Assembly (NCBI RefSeq): GCF_014645235.1
Contig: NZ_BMLM01000001.1
Coordinates: 868,001-932,000 of the forward strand
Source of the DNA: Agrococcus terreus
GTDB taxonomy: Bacteria; Actinomycetota; Actinomycetes; Actinomycetales; Microbacteriaceae
Direction of reading: 5' to 3'
DNA: 64,000 nucleotides
Below are positions 16,725-24,709 of the stretch, one piece after another. The notes beneath the pieces were generated by a model that was not told the origin of the DNA, ran no database searches, and saw only the letters and a program-made list of their open reading frames with translations. A program made the position numbers and the translations under genes. Numbering within the stretch: the stretch's first letter is position 1; every line of letters begins with the position of its first letter.

Positions 16725-16816
16725 GCCCGTCGCTCCTCCGGAGGAATCGGCTCCCAGCGGCCGCATGGATGCGATGTGCGGCCATGCGCTCGCTCACGGC
16801 CGAATCCTCCGGGCCA

Positions 16817-16860
16817 GCACGACGAAGGGCCGCTCCCACGGGAGCGGCCCTTCGTCGTGC
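16817..16860. terminator. Strong bidirectional terminator between ald and gnd
   Basis: The 21-base arm at 16817-16837 (beginning GCACGACGAAGGGCCG) and its perfect reverse complement at 16840-16860 are separated by only two bases, opening in practice to a loop of four or more. It lies 92 bases after ald and 8 bases before the gnd stop. The long perfect stem makes it the clearest terminator in the window. Confidence 0.88.
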
Positions 16861-16868
16861 GCGAGGCG

Positions 16869-18311
16869 TCAGTGCGTGTCGACGGCCTCGACCTCGGTGC
16901 GGTCGCCCGACCACTGCGTGTGGAAGGTGCCGTCCTTGTCGACGCGGCGGTAGGTGTGCGCGCCGAAGAAGTCGCGCTGGCCCTGCACGAGCGCGGCCGG
17001 GAGGCGGTCGGCGCGGAGGCCGTCGTAGTACGACAGGCTCGACGAGAACGCGGGGGCAGGGATGCCGGCCTGGGCGGCGGCGACGACGACGCGGCGCCAC
17101 GCCTCCTGCGTCTGGCCGAGCGCGTCGCGGAAGTACGGCGCGAGCAGCAGGGCGGGCAGGTCGGGGTTCTCGGCGTAGGCGCTCGTGATGTCGTTGAGGA
17201 AGCGGGCGCGGATGATGCAGCCGGCGCGCCAGATGCGGGCGACCTCGCCCTTCTGGATCTCCCAGCCGTGCTCCTCGGCGGCGGCGACGATCTCGTCGAA
17301 GCCCTGCGAGTAGGCGATGATCTTCGACGCGAACAGGGCCTTGCGGACGTCCTCGACGAACGCCTCCGGGTCGGCGACCGTCCACGCGTCCGACGGGCCG
17401 GGGAGGTCGGTCGCGGCCTCGCGCTGCGCGAGCCTCGACGAGAGCGAGCGGGCGAAGACGGCCTCGGCGATGCCCGAGACGGGCACGCCGAGGTCGAGCG
17501 CGGTCTGCACGGTCCAGGCGCCGGTGCCCTTCGCGCCGGCCGCGTCGAGGATGACGTCGACGAGCGGCGTGCCGGTCTCCGCATCCACCTGGCGCAGCAC
17601 CTCGGCGGTGATCTCGATGAGGTACGACTCGAGCTCGCCGCCGTTCCACGCGTCGAAGATGTCGGCGATCTCGGCGGGGCTCTTGCCGGTGCCGCGGCGG
17701 ATGAGGTCGTACGCCTCGGCGATGAGCTGCATGTCGGCGTACTCGATGCCGTTGTGGACCATCTTCACGAAGTGGCCGGCGCCGTCGGTGCCGACGTGCG
17801 TCACGCACGGCTCGCCCTCGGCGACCGCGGCGATCCGCTCGAGGATCGGGCCGAGCGTCTCGTACGACTCGGCCGTGCCGCCGGGCATGAGCGACGGGCC
17901 GTTGAGCGCGCCCTCCTCGCCGCCGGAGATGCCGCAGCCGACGAAGTGGATGCCCGTCTCGCGCACGGCCGCCTCGCGGCGGATCGTGTCGGTGAACAGG
18001 GCGTTGCCGCCGTCGACGATGATGTCGCCCGGCTCGAACACCGAGACGAGCTCGTCGATGACCGCGTCGGTGGGGCGGCCGGCCTTCACCATGATGATCG
18101 CGGTGCGCGGCTTCTGCAGGCTGTCGGCGAGCTCCTGCATCGTCGCCGCCTTCACGAACTCCGCCTCGGGGTGGGCGGCGATGAGGTCATCGGTCTTCTG
18201 CGTCGTGCGGTTGTAGACCGCGACGGTGTTGCCCTCGCGCGAGGCGAGGTTGCGGGCGAGGTTCGAGCCCATGACGGCGAGGCCGACGACGGCGATGTTG
18301 GCGGTAGGCAT
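16869..18311 (-). CDS. gnd: 6-phosphogluconate dehydrogenase (decarboxylating)
   Basis: This 480-residue NADP-type enzyme oxidises and decarboxylates 6-phosphogluconate to ribulose-5-phosphate. The coenzyme motif is VVGLAVMGSNLARNLASR (about residues 7-24), followed by YNRTTQKTDDL with the Arg/Thr residues that select NADP. Substrate residues appear in VGCGISGGEEGA and HFVKMVHNGIEY, which holds the catalytic Lys, and in the C-terminal tail. The length matches the long bacterial dimeric type. AGGAGG precedes the ATG at 18309-18311. It faces the sugar-acid genes to its right and completes the route from gluconokinase product to the pentose phosphates. Confidence 0.96.
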   Translation of the reverse strand: MPTANIAVVGLAVMGSNLARNLASREGNTVAVYNRTTQKTDDLIAAHPEAEFVKAATMQELADSLQKPRTAIIMVKAGRPTDAVIDELVSVFEPGDIIVDGGNALFTDTIRREAAVRETGIHFVGCGISGGEEGALNGPSLMPGGTAESYETLGPILERIAAVAEGEPCVTHVGTDGAGHFVKMVHNGIEYADMQLIAEAYDLIRRGTGKSPAEIADIFDAWNGGELESYLIEITAEVLRQVDAETGTPLVDVILDAAGAKGTGAWTVQTALDLGVPVSGIAEAVFARSLSSRLAQREAATDLPGPSDAWTVADPEAFVEDVRKALFASKIIAYSQGFDEIVAAAEEHGWEIQKGEVARIWRAGCIIRARFLNDITSAYAENPDLPALLLAPYFRDALGQTQEAWRRVVVAAAQAGIPAPAFSSSLSYYDGLRADRLPAALVQGQRDFFGAHTYRRVDKDGTFHTQWSGDRTEVEAVDTH

Positions 18312-18416
18312 GCGGGAGTCCTCCTGAAGGGTCTGCGCTCCCAGGCTATGCGCTCGCGCATGCGTCGCTCCCCGCACGTCCAGCCCCCAAGGAGGCGCGG
18401 CTGGTTGCATCGCCGG

Positions 18417-19304
18417 ATGGCTGCACCCACCGACCTCCACGACCCGCACGGCCTCCTCGCGCCCGGGGCGAGCCTCGAGCGCATGGCCACCGGCGCCTCC
18501 TGGAGCGAGGGGCCGCTCTGGATGCCCGACGAGCGCGAGCTGCGCTGGAGCGACATCCACGGCGACCGCATCCTCGCGGTCGACGAGGCGGGCCGGATGC
18601 GCGTGCACCGCGAGGGCGTCGAGTTCACGAACGGGCGCGCGCTCGGCCTGGGCGGCGTCGTGCAGTGCTCGCACGGGCGCCGCGCGATCGAGCTGGAGCG
18701 GGGCGGCGAGGTGACCGTGCTCGTCGATCGCTTCGGCGAGGCGCGGTTCAACTCGCCGAACGACCTCGCCGTGCACCCCGACGGCTCCGTCTGGTTCACC
18801 GACCCGCCCTACGGCATCGAGAAGCCGGAGGAGGGGCACCCGGGCGACGAGGAGTACGGCGGCCGCTTCGTCTTCCGCTGGAGCGAGGCCGACGGCGTCC
18901 GGGCGGTCGTCACCGACCTGGCGCGGCCGAACGGCATCGCGTTCAGCCCGGACCTCGCCACGCTCTACGTCACCGAGTCGGCGGGCGAGGACGAGACGCC
19001 CGCGCCGAACAGCATCCGCGCCTACCGGCTGGAGGGCGAGGGGGCCGACGCCCGCGCGCTCGAGGGGCGGCAGCTGTTCGCGATGGACGACGGCACGCCC
19101 GACGGCATCGCCGTCGACGCCGAGGGGCGCATCTGGTCGTCGGGCGCCTCCGGCGTCCACGTCATCAGCGCCGCGGGGGAGCGGCTCGCGCGCGTGCCGG
19201 TGCCCGAGACGGTCGCGAACCTCTGCTTCGGCGACGACGGCTGGCTGTGGATCGCGGCGACGACGAGCGTCTACCGCATCCGCACCCGTACCCGCGGCGC
19301 CTGA
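18417..19304 (+). CDS. SMP-30/gluconolactonase family lactonase
   Basis: This roughly 295-residue six-bladed beta-propeller has metal-site segments: EGPLWMP near residue 22 (first-sphere Glu), FNSPNDLAVHPDGSVWFTDP near 110-130 (Asn, Asp), PNGIAFSP near 175 and PDGIAVDAEGRIW near 228. The family hydrolyses aldonolactones such as gluconolactone. Two starts are possible. ATG 18417 has TTGCAT 6 bases upstream; TTG 18405, four codons earlier, has AAGGAGG at ideal distance. No signal peptide is visible, so it is cytoplasmic. Divergent from gnd and next to gluconate genes, it fits conversion of a lactone to the free sugar acid. Confidence 0.87.
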   Translation: MAAPTDLHDPHGLLAPGASLERMATGASWSEGPLWMPDERELRWSDIHGDRILAVDEAGRMRVHREGVEFTNGRALGLGGVVQCSHGRRAIELERGGEVTVLVDRFGEARFNSPNDLAVHPDGSVWFTDPPYGIEKPEEGHPGDEEYGGRFVFRWSEADGVRAVVTDLARPNGIAFSPDLATLYVTESAGEDETPAPNSIRAYRLEGEGADARALEGRQLFAMDDGTPDGIAVDAEGRIWSSGASGVHVISAAGERLARVPVPETVANLCFGDDGWLWIAATTSVYRIRTRTRGA

Positions 19305-19362
19305 GCGCGATCCACGGTTGTCCCCCACCGGGCGTCCAGACCCGGGTCGTAGCGTCGCCGCC

Positions 19363-20316
19363 ATGCAGATCGGATACAAGCTCTTCGCCGAGGACACCGA
19401 GCCGAAGGAGCTGATCCGCCGGGCCGTCGAGGCCGAGCGGGCGGGCTTCGACTTCGTCGAGATCAGCGACCACTTCCACCCCTGGCTGCCCGAGCACTCG
19501 CACTCCGGCTTCGCGTGGGCGATCCTCTCGGCGATCGCCGCGAAGACCGAGACGCTGCGGATCGCGACCGGCGTCACGTGCCCCTCGGTGCGGTACCACC
19601 CGGCGATCATCGCCCAGGCGGCGGCGACGCTCCAGATCATCTCCGACGGCCGGTTCACCCTCGGCGTCGGCGCGGGCGAGCGCCTCAGCGAGCGCATCGT
19701 CGGCCAGGGCTGGCCCGAGGTCGGCGACCGCCATCGCCGCTTCCGCGAGGCGCTCGAGATCATCCGCCTGCTGTGGTCGGGCGGCACGCACTCGTACCGC
19801 GGCGAGTTCCTGCAGCTCTCCGACGCGCGCGTCTACGACCTGCCCGAGGTGCTGCCCGAGATCGTCGTCGCGGCCGGCGGGCCGCAGGCGGCGAAGCTCG
19901 CCGCGGAGCTCGGCGACGGCCTCTTCTCGACCGATCCGGACGCCTCGCTCGTCGAGGCGTGGACGGCGGCAGGCGGCAGCGGCCCGCGCTGGTGCGAGGT
20001 GCCGACGGCGTACGCGGCGGATGCGCGCGCGGGCGCCGAGGCCGCGCACGCGCGCTTCCGCTTCGGCCAGCTCGGCTGGAAGGTGAACGCCGAGCTGCCC
20101 GACCCGGCGGCGTTCGAGCAGGCCTCCGCGGCGATCCGCGTCGAGGACATGGAGGAGGCGTTCGCGTGCGGGCCCGACGTCGAGCGGCACGCCGAGGTCT
20201 TCGGCCAGTTCCGCGACGCGGGCTTCGACCACCTGGCCCTCATGGACGCGAGCACCGATCCGGACGCCTTCATGGCGTTCTTCCACGACGAGCTCGGCCC
20301 GCGCCTGCGCGCCTGA
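19363..20316 (+). CDS. LLM-class F420-dependent oxidoreductase, FGD-like
   Basis: This 317-residue TIM barrel resembles F420-dependent glucose-6-phosphate dehydrogenase (FGD). It shares SDHFHPW (the Asp-His pair and Trp of the F420/active site), VRYHPAIIAQAAATL and GVGAGERLSE (Glu of the proton relay), and AAGGPQAAKLA. By eye, the Lys and Arg residues that hold the sugar phosphate in mycobacterial FGD1 (K198, K259, R283) are not obvious, as the matching stretches read SLVEAWTAAGG and IRVEDMEEAF. It may therefore use a different alcohol. TAGCGT 7 bases before the ATG suggests a leaderless transcript. Its presence implies F420 in the cell. Confidence 0.83.
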   Translation: MQIGYKLFAEDTEPKELIRRAVEAERAGFDFVEISDHFHPWLPEHSHSGFAWAILSAIAAKTETLRIATGVTCPSVRYHPAIIAQAAATLQIISDGRFTLGVGAGERLSERIVGQGWPEVGDRHRRFREALEIIRLLWSGGTHSYRGEFLQLSDARVYDLPEVLPEIVVAAGGPQAAKLAAELGDGLFSTDPDASLVEAWTAAGGSGPRWCEVPTAYAADARAGAEAAHARFRFGQLGWKVNAELPDPAAFEQASAAIRVEDMEEAFACGPDVERHAEVFGQFRDAGFDHLALMDASTDPDAFMAFFHDELGPRLRA

Positions 20317-20334
20317 GCCCGGTCGCGGCGCGGC

Positions 20335-21249
20335 TCAGCGCGCGGCGATGACGTGGCGCGCGGTCGAGATGTCGCGCTCGCCGTTGCCGCGCTCGACGAT
20401 CTCGTCGAAGAAGGCGCGGAGGGCCGGCAGCAGCGCGGGGTTCGTGGCGGTCGCGTCGGCGATCGCGGCGGCGAAGCCGAGGTCCTTCACCATGTAGCGC
20501 GCGATGCCCGAGGGGGAGTCGTCGCCCGTGACGAGCTTCTCCTTGCGGCTGGCGAGCAGGTTCGAGCCGGCGTAGCCGCCGCCGAGGAGCGTCCAGAGCG
20601 CGTCGAGGTCGAGGCCCGAGCGGTCGGCGAGCACGGTCGCCTCCGACAGCGCCGTGATGGTCGCGGCGACGACGAGCTGGTTGCAGGCCTTCGCGACCTC
20701 GCCCGCGCCGAGCGGGCCGAGGTGCACGGGGCGGCCGCAGGGCGCGAGGAGCCGCGCGGCGCGCGCCGTGTCGGCCTCGTCGCCGCCGAGCATGATCGAG
20801 AGGGTGCCGGCCTCGGCGCCGTCGACGCCTCCCGAGACGGGCGCGTCGGCGACGCGCACCCGGCCGGCGGTCGCGGCCTCGAGCCGCTCGGCGAGCGCGC
20901 GCACGGCCGGCGCCGACGAGGTGGAGCCGATGAGGAGCAGGAGGCGGCGGTCGTCGCCGAGGCCCGCGAGCAGCCCGTCGGGGCCGTCGAGCGCCTGCTC
21001 GAGCTCGGGCAGGTCGGGCAGCAGCGAGAGCACGACGCCCGCGCGCTCGGCGAGCTCCCGCGGCGAGCCCGCCCACTCGGCGCCGGCCTCGACGAGGGAG
21101 GGGCGCGGGGAGCGGCTGCTCACGACGACGCGGCCGTGGCCCTCGAGCAGGCGGCGCGCCATGGGCTCGCCCATCGCCCCGAGGCCGATGACGCCGACGA
21201 CCTCGTCGCGCGCCGCATCCGTCCCTGCCGTGTCCACTCCGGTGTGCAT
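20335..21249 (-). CDS. Beta-hydroxyacid dehydrogenase (3-hydroxyisobutyrate / tartronate semialdehyde reductase family)
   Basis: This 304-residue NAD(P)-dependent enzyme has GVIGLGAMGEPMARRLL (about residues 19-35) for coenzyme, the substrate motif DAPVSGGVDGAEAGTLS (about 138-154), and the catalytic Lys in GAGEVAKACNQLV (about 187-199). After the first strand comes SSRSPRP, whose Ser-Arg suggests NADP. The family reduces tartronate semialdehyde or oxidises hydroxyisobutyrate and related acids. Its TAGCCT hexamer lies 6 bases before the ATG, implying a leaderless transcript. It is divergent from an IclR regulator and next to sugar-acid genes, so a role in aldarate or glycerate metabolism is more likely than valine degradation. 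Confidence 0.82.
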   Translation of the reverse strand: MHTGVDTAGTDAARDEVVGVIGLGAMGEPMARRLLEGHGRVVVSSRSPRPSLVEAGAEWAGSPRELAERAGVVLSLLPDLPELEQALDGPDGLLAGLGDDRRLLLLIGSTSSAPAVRALAERLEAATAGRVRVADAPVSGGVDGAEAGTLSIMLGGDEADTARAARLLAPCGRPVHLGPLGAGEVAKACNQLVVAATITALSEATVLADRSGLDLDALWTLLGGGYAGSNLLASRKEKLVTGDDSPSGIARYMVKDLGFAAAIADATATNPALLPALRAFFDEIVERGNGERDISTARHVIAAR

Positions 21250-21361
21250 GTGCCGAGGCTAGCGGCCCGGATGCGCGACGTACAGCATGGCGGACGGCGT
21301 CCACTCGGATGGATCGGCCGTAGGGTGGTCGGCAATCGACCTCGACCGCGAAGGAGCGGCC

Positions 21362-22162
21362 ATGACCGAGACCACGACGAACGACCGGGCCGACCGCGAT
21401 CCGGCGCCCGCCGTCACGCGGAGCCTGCGCATCCTGACGCTCCTCGCCGAGGCCGAGGGGGTGCCGATGACGCTCAGCGACATCGCGCGCGCGCTCGGCA
21501 TCGCCAAGTCGTCGACCGCCAACCTCTGCGCCGTGCTCGAGGACGGCGCGATGGTCGAGCGCGAGGCCGGCGGCTACCGGCTGGGCCGCCGCACGGCGGA
21601 GCTCGGCGGCGCGTTCGCGCAGCAGTTCAACCAGGTGCGCGAGTTCTACCGGGTGGTCGCGGCGTCGGATGCGCTGCACCGCGAGGTCGTGCAGGTCGCG
21701 ATGCTCGACGGCGTCGACGCGCTCTACCTCGCGCGGCACGAGGGGCGCTCGCCCTACCGGCTCGGCACCCCGCTCGGCTCGCGGCTCCCCGCGGCGCTCA
21801 GCGCCACCGGCCTCGCGCTGCTCGCGCGGCTCGACGACGGCGCCGTGCGGTCGCTGCTCGCGCCGGCCGAGCCGTTCCCGCGGCTCACCGCCGACAGCAT
21901 CGCGGGCGTGGACGCGCTCCTGCCCCAGCTCGCCGAGGTGCGCGAGCGCGGCTACGCGATCGACCGCGGCGGCTCCTTCGGCGGCATCACGGGCGTCGCC
22001 GTCGCCCTCGACCCCTGGGCGCCCGCCGACCCGCCGCTCGCGATGGGCGCCGCGCTGCCCGCCGAGCACGCCGACGACGCCCGCGTCGCCGAGGTCGGCG
22101 CCGCCCTGCTCGAGGCGGCCCGCGCCCTCACGAACCCGCTCTCGGCGCCCCGCTCGGCCTGA
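21362..22162 (+). CDS. IclR-family transcriptional regulator
   Basis: This 266-residue protein has an N-terminal winged HTH (RSLRILTLLAEAEGVPMTLS, then DIARALGIAKSSTANLC; about residues 20-58). It is followed by the IclR effector-binding domain with DGVDALYLARHEGRSPYRL and the closing segment GYAIDRGGSFGGITGVAVAL. IclR proteins bind small carboxylates or sugar acids. The ATG at 21362 has GAAGGAG upstream; an earlier in-frame ATG lacks one. It stands between a divergent hydroxyacid dehydrogenase and the downstream transporter/sugar-acid operon, and is the best candidate for a regulator of both. Confidence 0.88.
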   Translation: MTETTTNDRADRDPAPAVTRSLRILTLLAEAEGVPMTLSDIARALGIAKSSTANLCAVLEDGAMVEREAGGYRLGRRTAELGGAFAQQFNQVREFYRVVAASDALHREVVQVAMLDGVDALYLARHEGRSPYRLGTPLGSRLPAALSATGLALLARLDDGAVRSLLAPAEPFPRLTADSIAGVDALLPQLAEVRERGYAIDRGGSFGGITGVAVALDPWAPADPPLAMGAALPAEHADDARVAEVGAALLEAARALTNPLSAPRSA

Positions 22163-22204
22163 CGCGCCCGCCCGCCGATCCCTCCGCGCCGCGCTCCAGA
22201 CCGC

Positions 22205-22258
22205 GAACTTCCCTGAATCCCCGCTTTCCGGCCCAGAAGCGGGGATTCGGGGAAGTTC
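22205..22258. terminator. Long inverted repeat after iclR
   Basis: GAACTTCCCTGAATCCCCGC and its next two bases (22205-22226) pair with 22237-22258 over 22 bases with a single G.T-type mismatch. The loop is 10 bases. It starts 42 bases after the iclR stop. It may be the iclR terminator, but the A/T-containing, near-palindromic stem resembles a dispersed intergenic repeat rather than the plain GC stems seen elsewhere in the window. Confidence 0.6.
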
Positions 22259-22301
22259 GACGTGCGTAGAGGGTGCGACGCGAAGAGCGACACGGGGAGC
22301 G

Positions 22302-22340
22302 CGTTCAGTAGGTTGTACGGCGTTCAGCGTGGTGGTACGG
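22302..22340 (+). promoter_or_regulatory. Tandem imperfect direct repeat, candidate operator of the sugar-acid operon
   Basis: CGTTCAGTAGGTTGTACGG (22302-22320) is followed directly by CGTTCAGCGTGGTGGTACGG (22321-22340). The shared parts are CGTTCAG and GTACGG. The pair ends 46 bases before the start of the MHS transporter gene and 140 bases after the IclR gene. Head-to-tail sites about two helical turns apart are suitable for a dimer-of-dimers regulator such as IclR. Binding is inferred from position only. Confidence 0.45.
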
Positions 22341-22386
22341 TCGGCGGCAAGCAACGACGCACCACGCCTGTCGAAGGAGATGGACC

Positions 22387-23814
22387 GTGACCGACACCAC
22401 CGAGCAGCAGCCCCAGCGGCCGCACACGGACGACCCCGACTACGCCGCGAACCTCCGCCGCGCGACGCTCGCCTCGAGCGTCGGCAGCGCGCTCGAGTAC
22501 TTCGACTTCGCGCTGTACGGCCTCTCATCCGCGCTCATCTTCAACGTCCTGTTCTTCAGCGACCTCGACCCCGCCATGGGCGTCGTGGCGGCCTTCGCCT
22601 CGTTCGGCGTCGGCTTCGCGGCCCGCCCGCTCGGCGGCCTCTTCTTCGGCACCATCGGCGACCGCCTCGGCCGCAAGTGGGTGCTCGTCGTCACGATCCT
22701 CCTCATGGGCGGCGCCACGACGCTCATCGGCGCGCTGCCGACCTACGACCAGATCGGCATCTGGGCGCCCATCCTGCTCACCGTGCTCCGCCTCGCGCAG
22801 GGCTTCGGCGCGGGCGCCGAGCAGGCGGGCGCGACGGTGCTCATGGCCGAGTACTCGCCCGTGAAGCGGCGCGGCTTCTTCTCGTCGCTGCCGTTCATCG
22901 GCATCCAGCTCGGCACCCTCATGGCCGCGCTCGTGTTCTCGTTCCTGTCGTCGCTGCCCGAGGACGTGTTCCTCGGCTGGGCCTGGCGCGTGCCGTTCCT
23001 GCTCTCGTTCGTGCTCATCCTCGTCGCGCTCTTCATCCGCATGCGCCTCAAGGAGACCCCCACGTTCGTCGTGCTCGAGAAGCAGGACCAGATCACCCAC
23101 CGTCCCGTGCGCGACATCTTCACGAAGGGCCTCGCGGGCGTCACCGTCGGCATCGGCCTGCGGATGGCCGAGAACGGCGGCTCGTACATGTTCCAGAACC
23201 TCGCGCTCGCCTTCGTCGCGGGCAGCTTCCTCGCCAACCCCGTCGACCGCGGCGTCGCCACCTGGGGCGTCACCGTCGGCTCGCTCATCGGCATGGCCAC
23301 CATCCCGCTCACCGGCCACCTCTCCGACCGCTACGGCCGCCGCGCGGTCTATCGCTTCGGCGCCGTGTTCATGCTCGTGTTCGCCTTCCCCGCGTGGTGG
23401 CTGCTCTCGACCGGCATCCCCGCCGTCGTCATCGCCGTCATCGCGATCGGCATCGGCGTCGCCGTGAACACCATGCTCGGCCCGCAGTGCGCGATGCTGC
23501 CGGAGCTGTTCGGCAACCGCCACCGCTACCTCGGCGTCGCGATGGCGCGCGAGATCTCGGCGGTGCTCGCCGGCGGCCTCGCCGGCGTCGTCGGCGCCTA
23601 CCTGCTCGCCACCGCCGGCGGCGACTGGCTGCTGCCCGCCATCTACATGGCGACGCTCGCGCTCATCACCACGGCCTCCACGTTCCTCGTGCCCGAGACC
23701 CAGGGCCGCGACCTGCTGCGCCTCGACGACGCCGTGCGCGTCTCGACGGGGGAGCGGGGCGACGCCGAGCACCCGGCCGAGACGGCCGCCGAGCGCGACG
23801 CGGTGCGCGCCTGA
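22387..23814 (+). CDS. MFS transporter, metabolite:H+ symporter (MHS) family
   Basis: This 475-residue protein has 12 probable membrane helices. MHS hallmarks are the first-helix motif GSALEYFDFALYG (about residues 32-44), the conserved loop GDRLGRKWVLV (about 96-106), LRLAQGFGAGAEQAGA (about 137-152) and the second-half loop GHLSDRYGRRAVY. The family imports carboxylates such as shikimate, 2-oxoglutarate, citrate or benzoate-type acids with protons. The ATG has GAAGGAG upstream. Its stop overlaps the ATG of the FAH-family gene, indicating an operon. Tandem repeats lie just upstream. A sugar acid or other hydroxy-acid substrate is likely but not shown. Confidence 0.88.
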   Translation: MTDTTEQQPQRPHTDDPDYAANLRRATLASSVGSALEYFDFALYGLSSALIFNVLFFSDLDPAMGVVAAFASFGVGFAARPLGGLFFGTIGDRLGRKWVLVVTILLMGGATTLIGALPTYDQIGIWAPILLTVLRLAQGFGAGAEQAGATVLMAEYSPVKRRGFFSSLPFIGIQLGTLMAALVFSFLSSLPEDVFLGWAWRVPFLLSFVLILVALFIRMRLKETPTFVVLEKQDQITHRPVRDIFTKGLAGVTVGIGLRMAENGGSYMFQNLALAFVAGSFLANPVDRGVATWGVTVGSLIGMATIPLTGHLSDRYGRRAVYRFGAVFMLVFAFPAWWLLSTGIPAVVIAVIAIGIGVAVNTMLGPQCAMLPELFGNRHRYLGVAMAREISAVLAGGLAGVVGAYLLATAGGDWLLPAIYMATLALITTASTFLVPETQGRDLLRLDDAVRVSTGERGDAEHPAETAAERDAVRA

Positions 23815-24605
23815 TGCGCATCGCCCGCATCCGCCACGGGGCGCACGTGCTGCACGTGCGCCCCGCCGGCGCGCCCGGCGACGGCACGCACGACCTGCCC
23901 GAGGCATGGCAGCCGCTCGCCGACCCGTACGCGGCGTTCGAGGCCGGGCGCGAGCCCGCCGACGAGGGCGCGCCGATCCCCGCAGCCGAGGCCACGCTCC
24001 TGCCGCCCGCGGCGCCGCTCGTGGTGCTCGGCATCGCGCAGAACCGCGGCGCGAACGACCACCCGCTGCCCGTGCAGGCGTGGCTGAAGAGCCCGCGCAC
24101 CGTCGTCGCGCACGGCGAGCCCGTCGTCGTGCGTCGGGATGCGGGCAGGCTCGTCGTCGAGGCCGAGCTCGGCATCGTCATCGGCCGCGACACGGGCGAT
24201 CCCACGGATCCGGCGCTCACCGAGGCGACCGCGCACGAGTTCGTGCTCGGCGTCACCGCGGTCAACGACATCTCCTACCCCGACCGCGCCGAGGTCGACG
24301 CGCGCAACTTCGAGTCGAAGGGCGGCGACGGCTCGACGCCGCTCGGCCCGTGGATCGACACCGCCGCCTCGATCGACGCCCTGCCGCTCGCCCTCGAGCT
24401 CGGCGGGGAGCGCGTGCGCGGCACGAGCGCCGAGGCGATGCCCGTGGGCGTGCGCGAGTCGCTCGCGTACGTCGCCCGCTGGGTGCGCCTCGGCCCGGGC
24501 GACGTCGTCATGGCGGGTGCGCCCGCCTCCAACCACGAGGCGGGCCCCGGCCAGACGGCGGCCGTCGTCGCCGGCGACGTGCGCCTCGAGACGCCGCTGC
24601 GCTGA
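23814..24605 (+). CDS. Fumarylacetoacetate hydrolase-family protein
   Basis: This 263-residue protein has the FAH C-terminal fold. The metal-binding acidic residues appear in VVEAELGIVIGRD (Glu-x-Glu, about residues 113-125) and GVTAVNDISYPDR (Asp, about 145-157). The lysine KGGDGSTPLGPW (about 167-178) is typical of the substrate pocket. Members hydrolyse acylpyruvates or dehydrate and cleave 2-keto-3-deoxy sugar acids. Its ATG overlaps the TGA of the MHS transporter (TGATG), so both are probably translated together. Together with IclR and hydroxyacid dehydrogenases, a role in breaking down a ketodeoxy sugar acid is plausible. Confidence 0.85.
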   Translation: MRIARIRHGAHVLHVRPAGAPGDGTHDLPEAWQPLADPYAAFEAGREPADEGAPIPAAEATLLPPAAPLVVLGIAQNRGANDHPLPVQAWLKSPRTVVAHGEPVVVRRDAGRLVVEAELGIVIGRDTGDPTDPALTEATAHEFVLGVTAVNDISYPDRAEVDARNFESKGGDGSTPLGPWIDTAASIDALPLALELGGERVRGTSAEAMPVGVRESLAYVARWVRLGPGDVVMAGAPASNHEAGPGQTAAVVAGDVRLETPLR

Positions 24606-24634
24606 GCCGCGGCGACCATCCGACCGACGCCGCA

Positions 24635-24673
24635 CCCGCGGCATCCGACCCGCCGCGCCCGCGGCATCCGACC
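24635..24673 (+). repeat. Direct repeat upstream of the hydroxyacid dehydrogenase gene
   Basis: The 16-base word CCCGCGGCATCCGACC occurs at 24635-24650 and again at 24658-24673, a 23-base period. A TAGCCT hexamer follows at about 24680, and the next gene starts at 24710 with GGGAG upstream. The repeats thus lie in the -35/upstream region of a second promoter in the sugar-acid cluster. They could be operators for an activator or repressor. Confidence 0.4.
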
Positions 24674-24709
24674 ATCGCATAGCCTGGTATCTGACAAGGG
24701 AGTGCTGCC

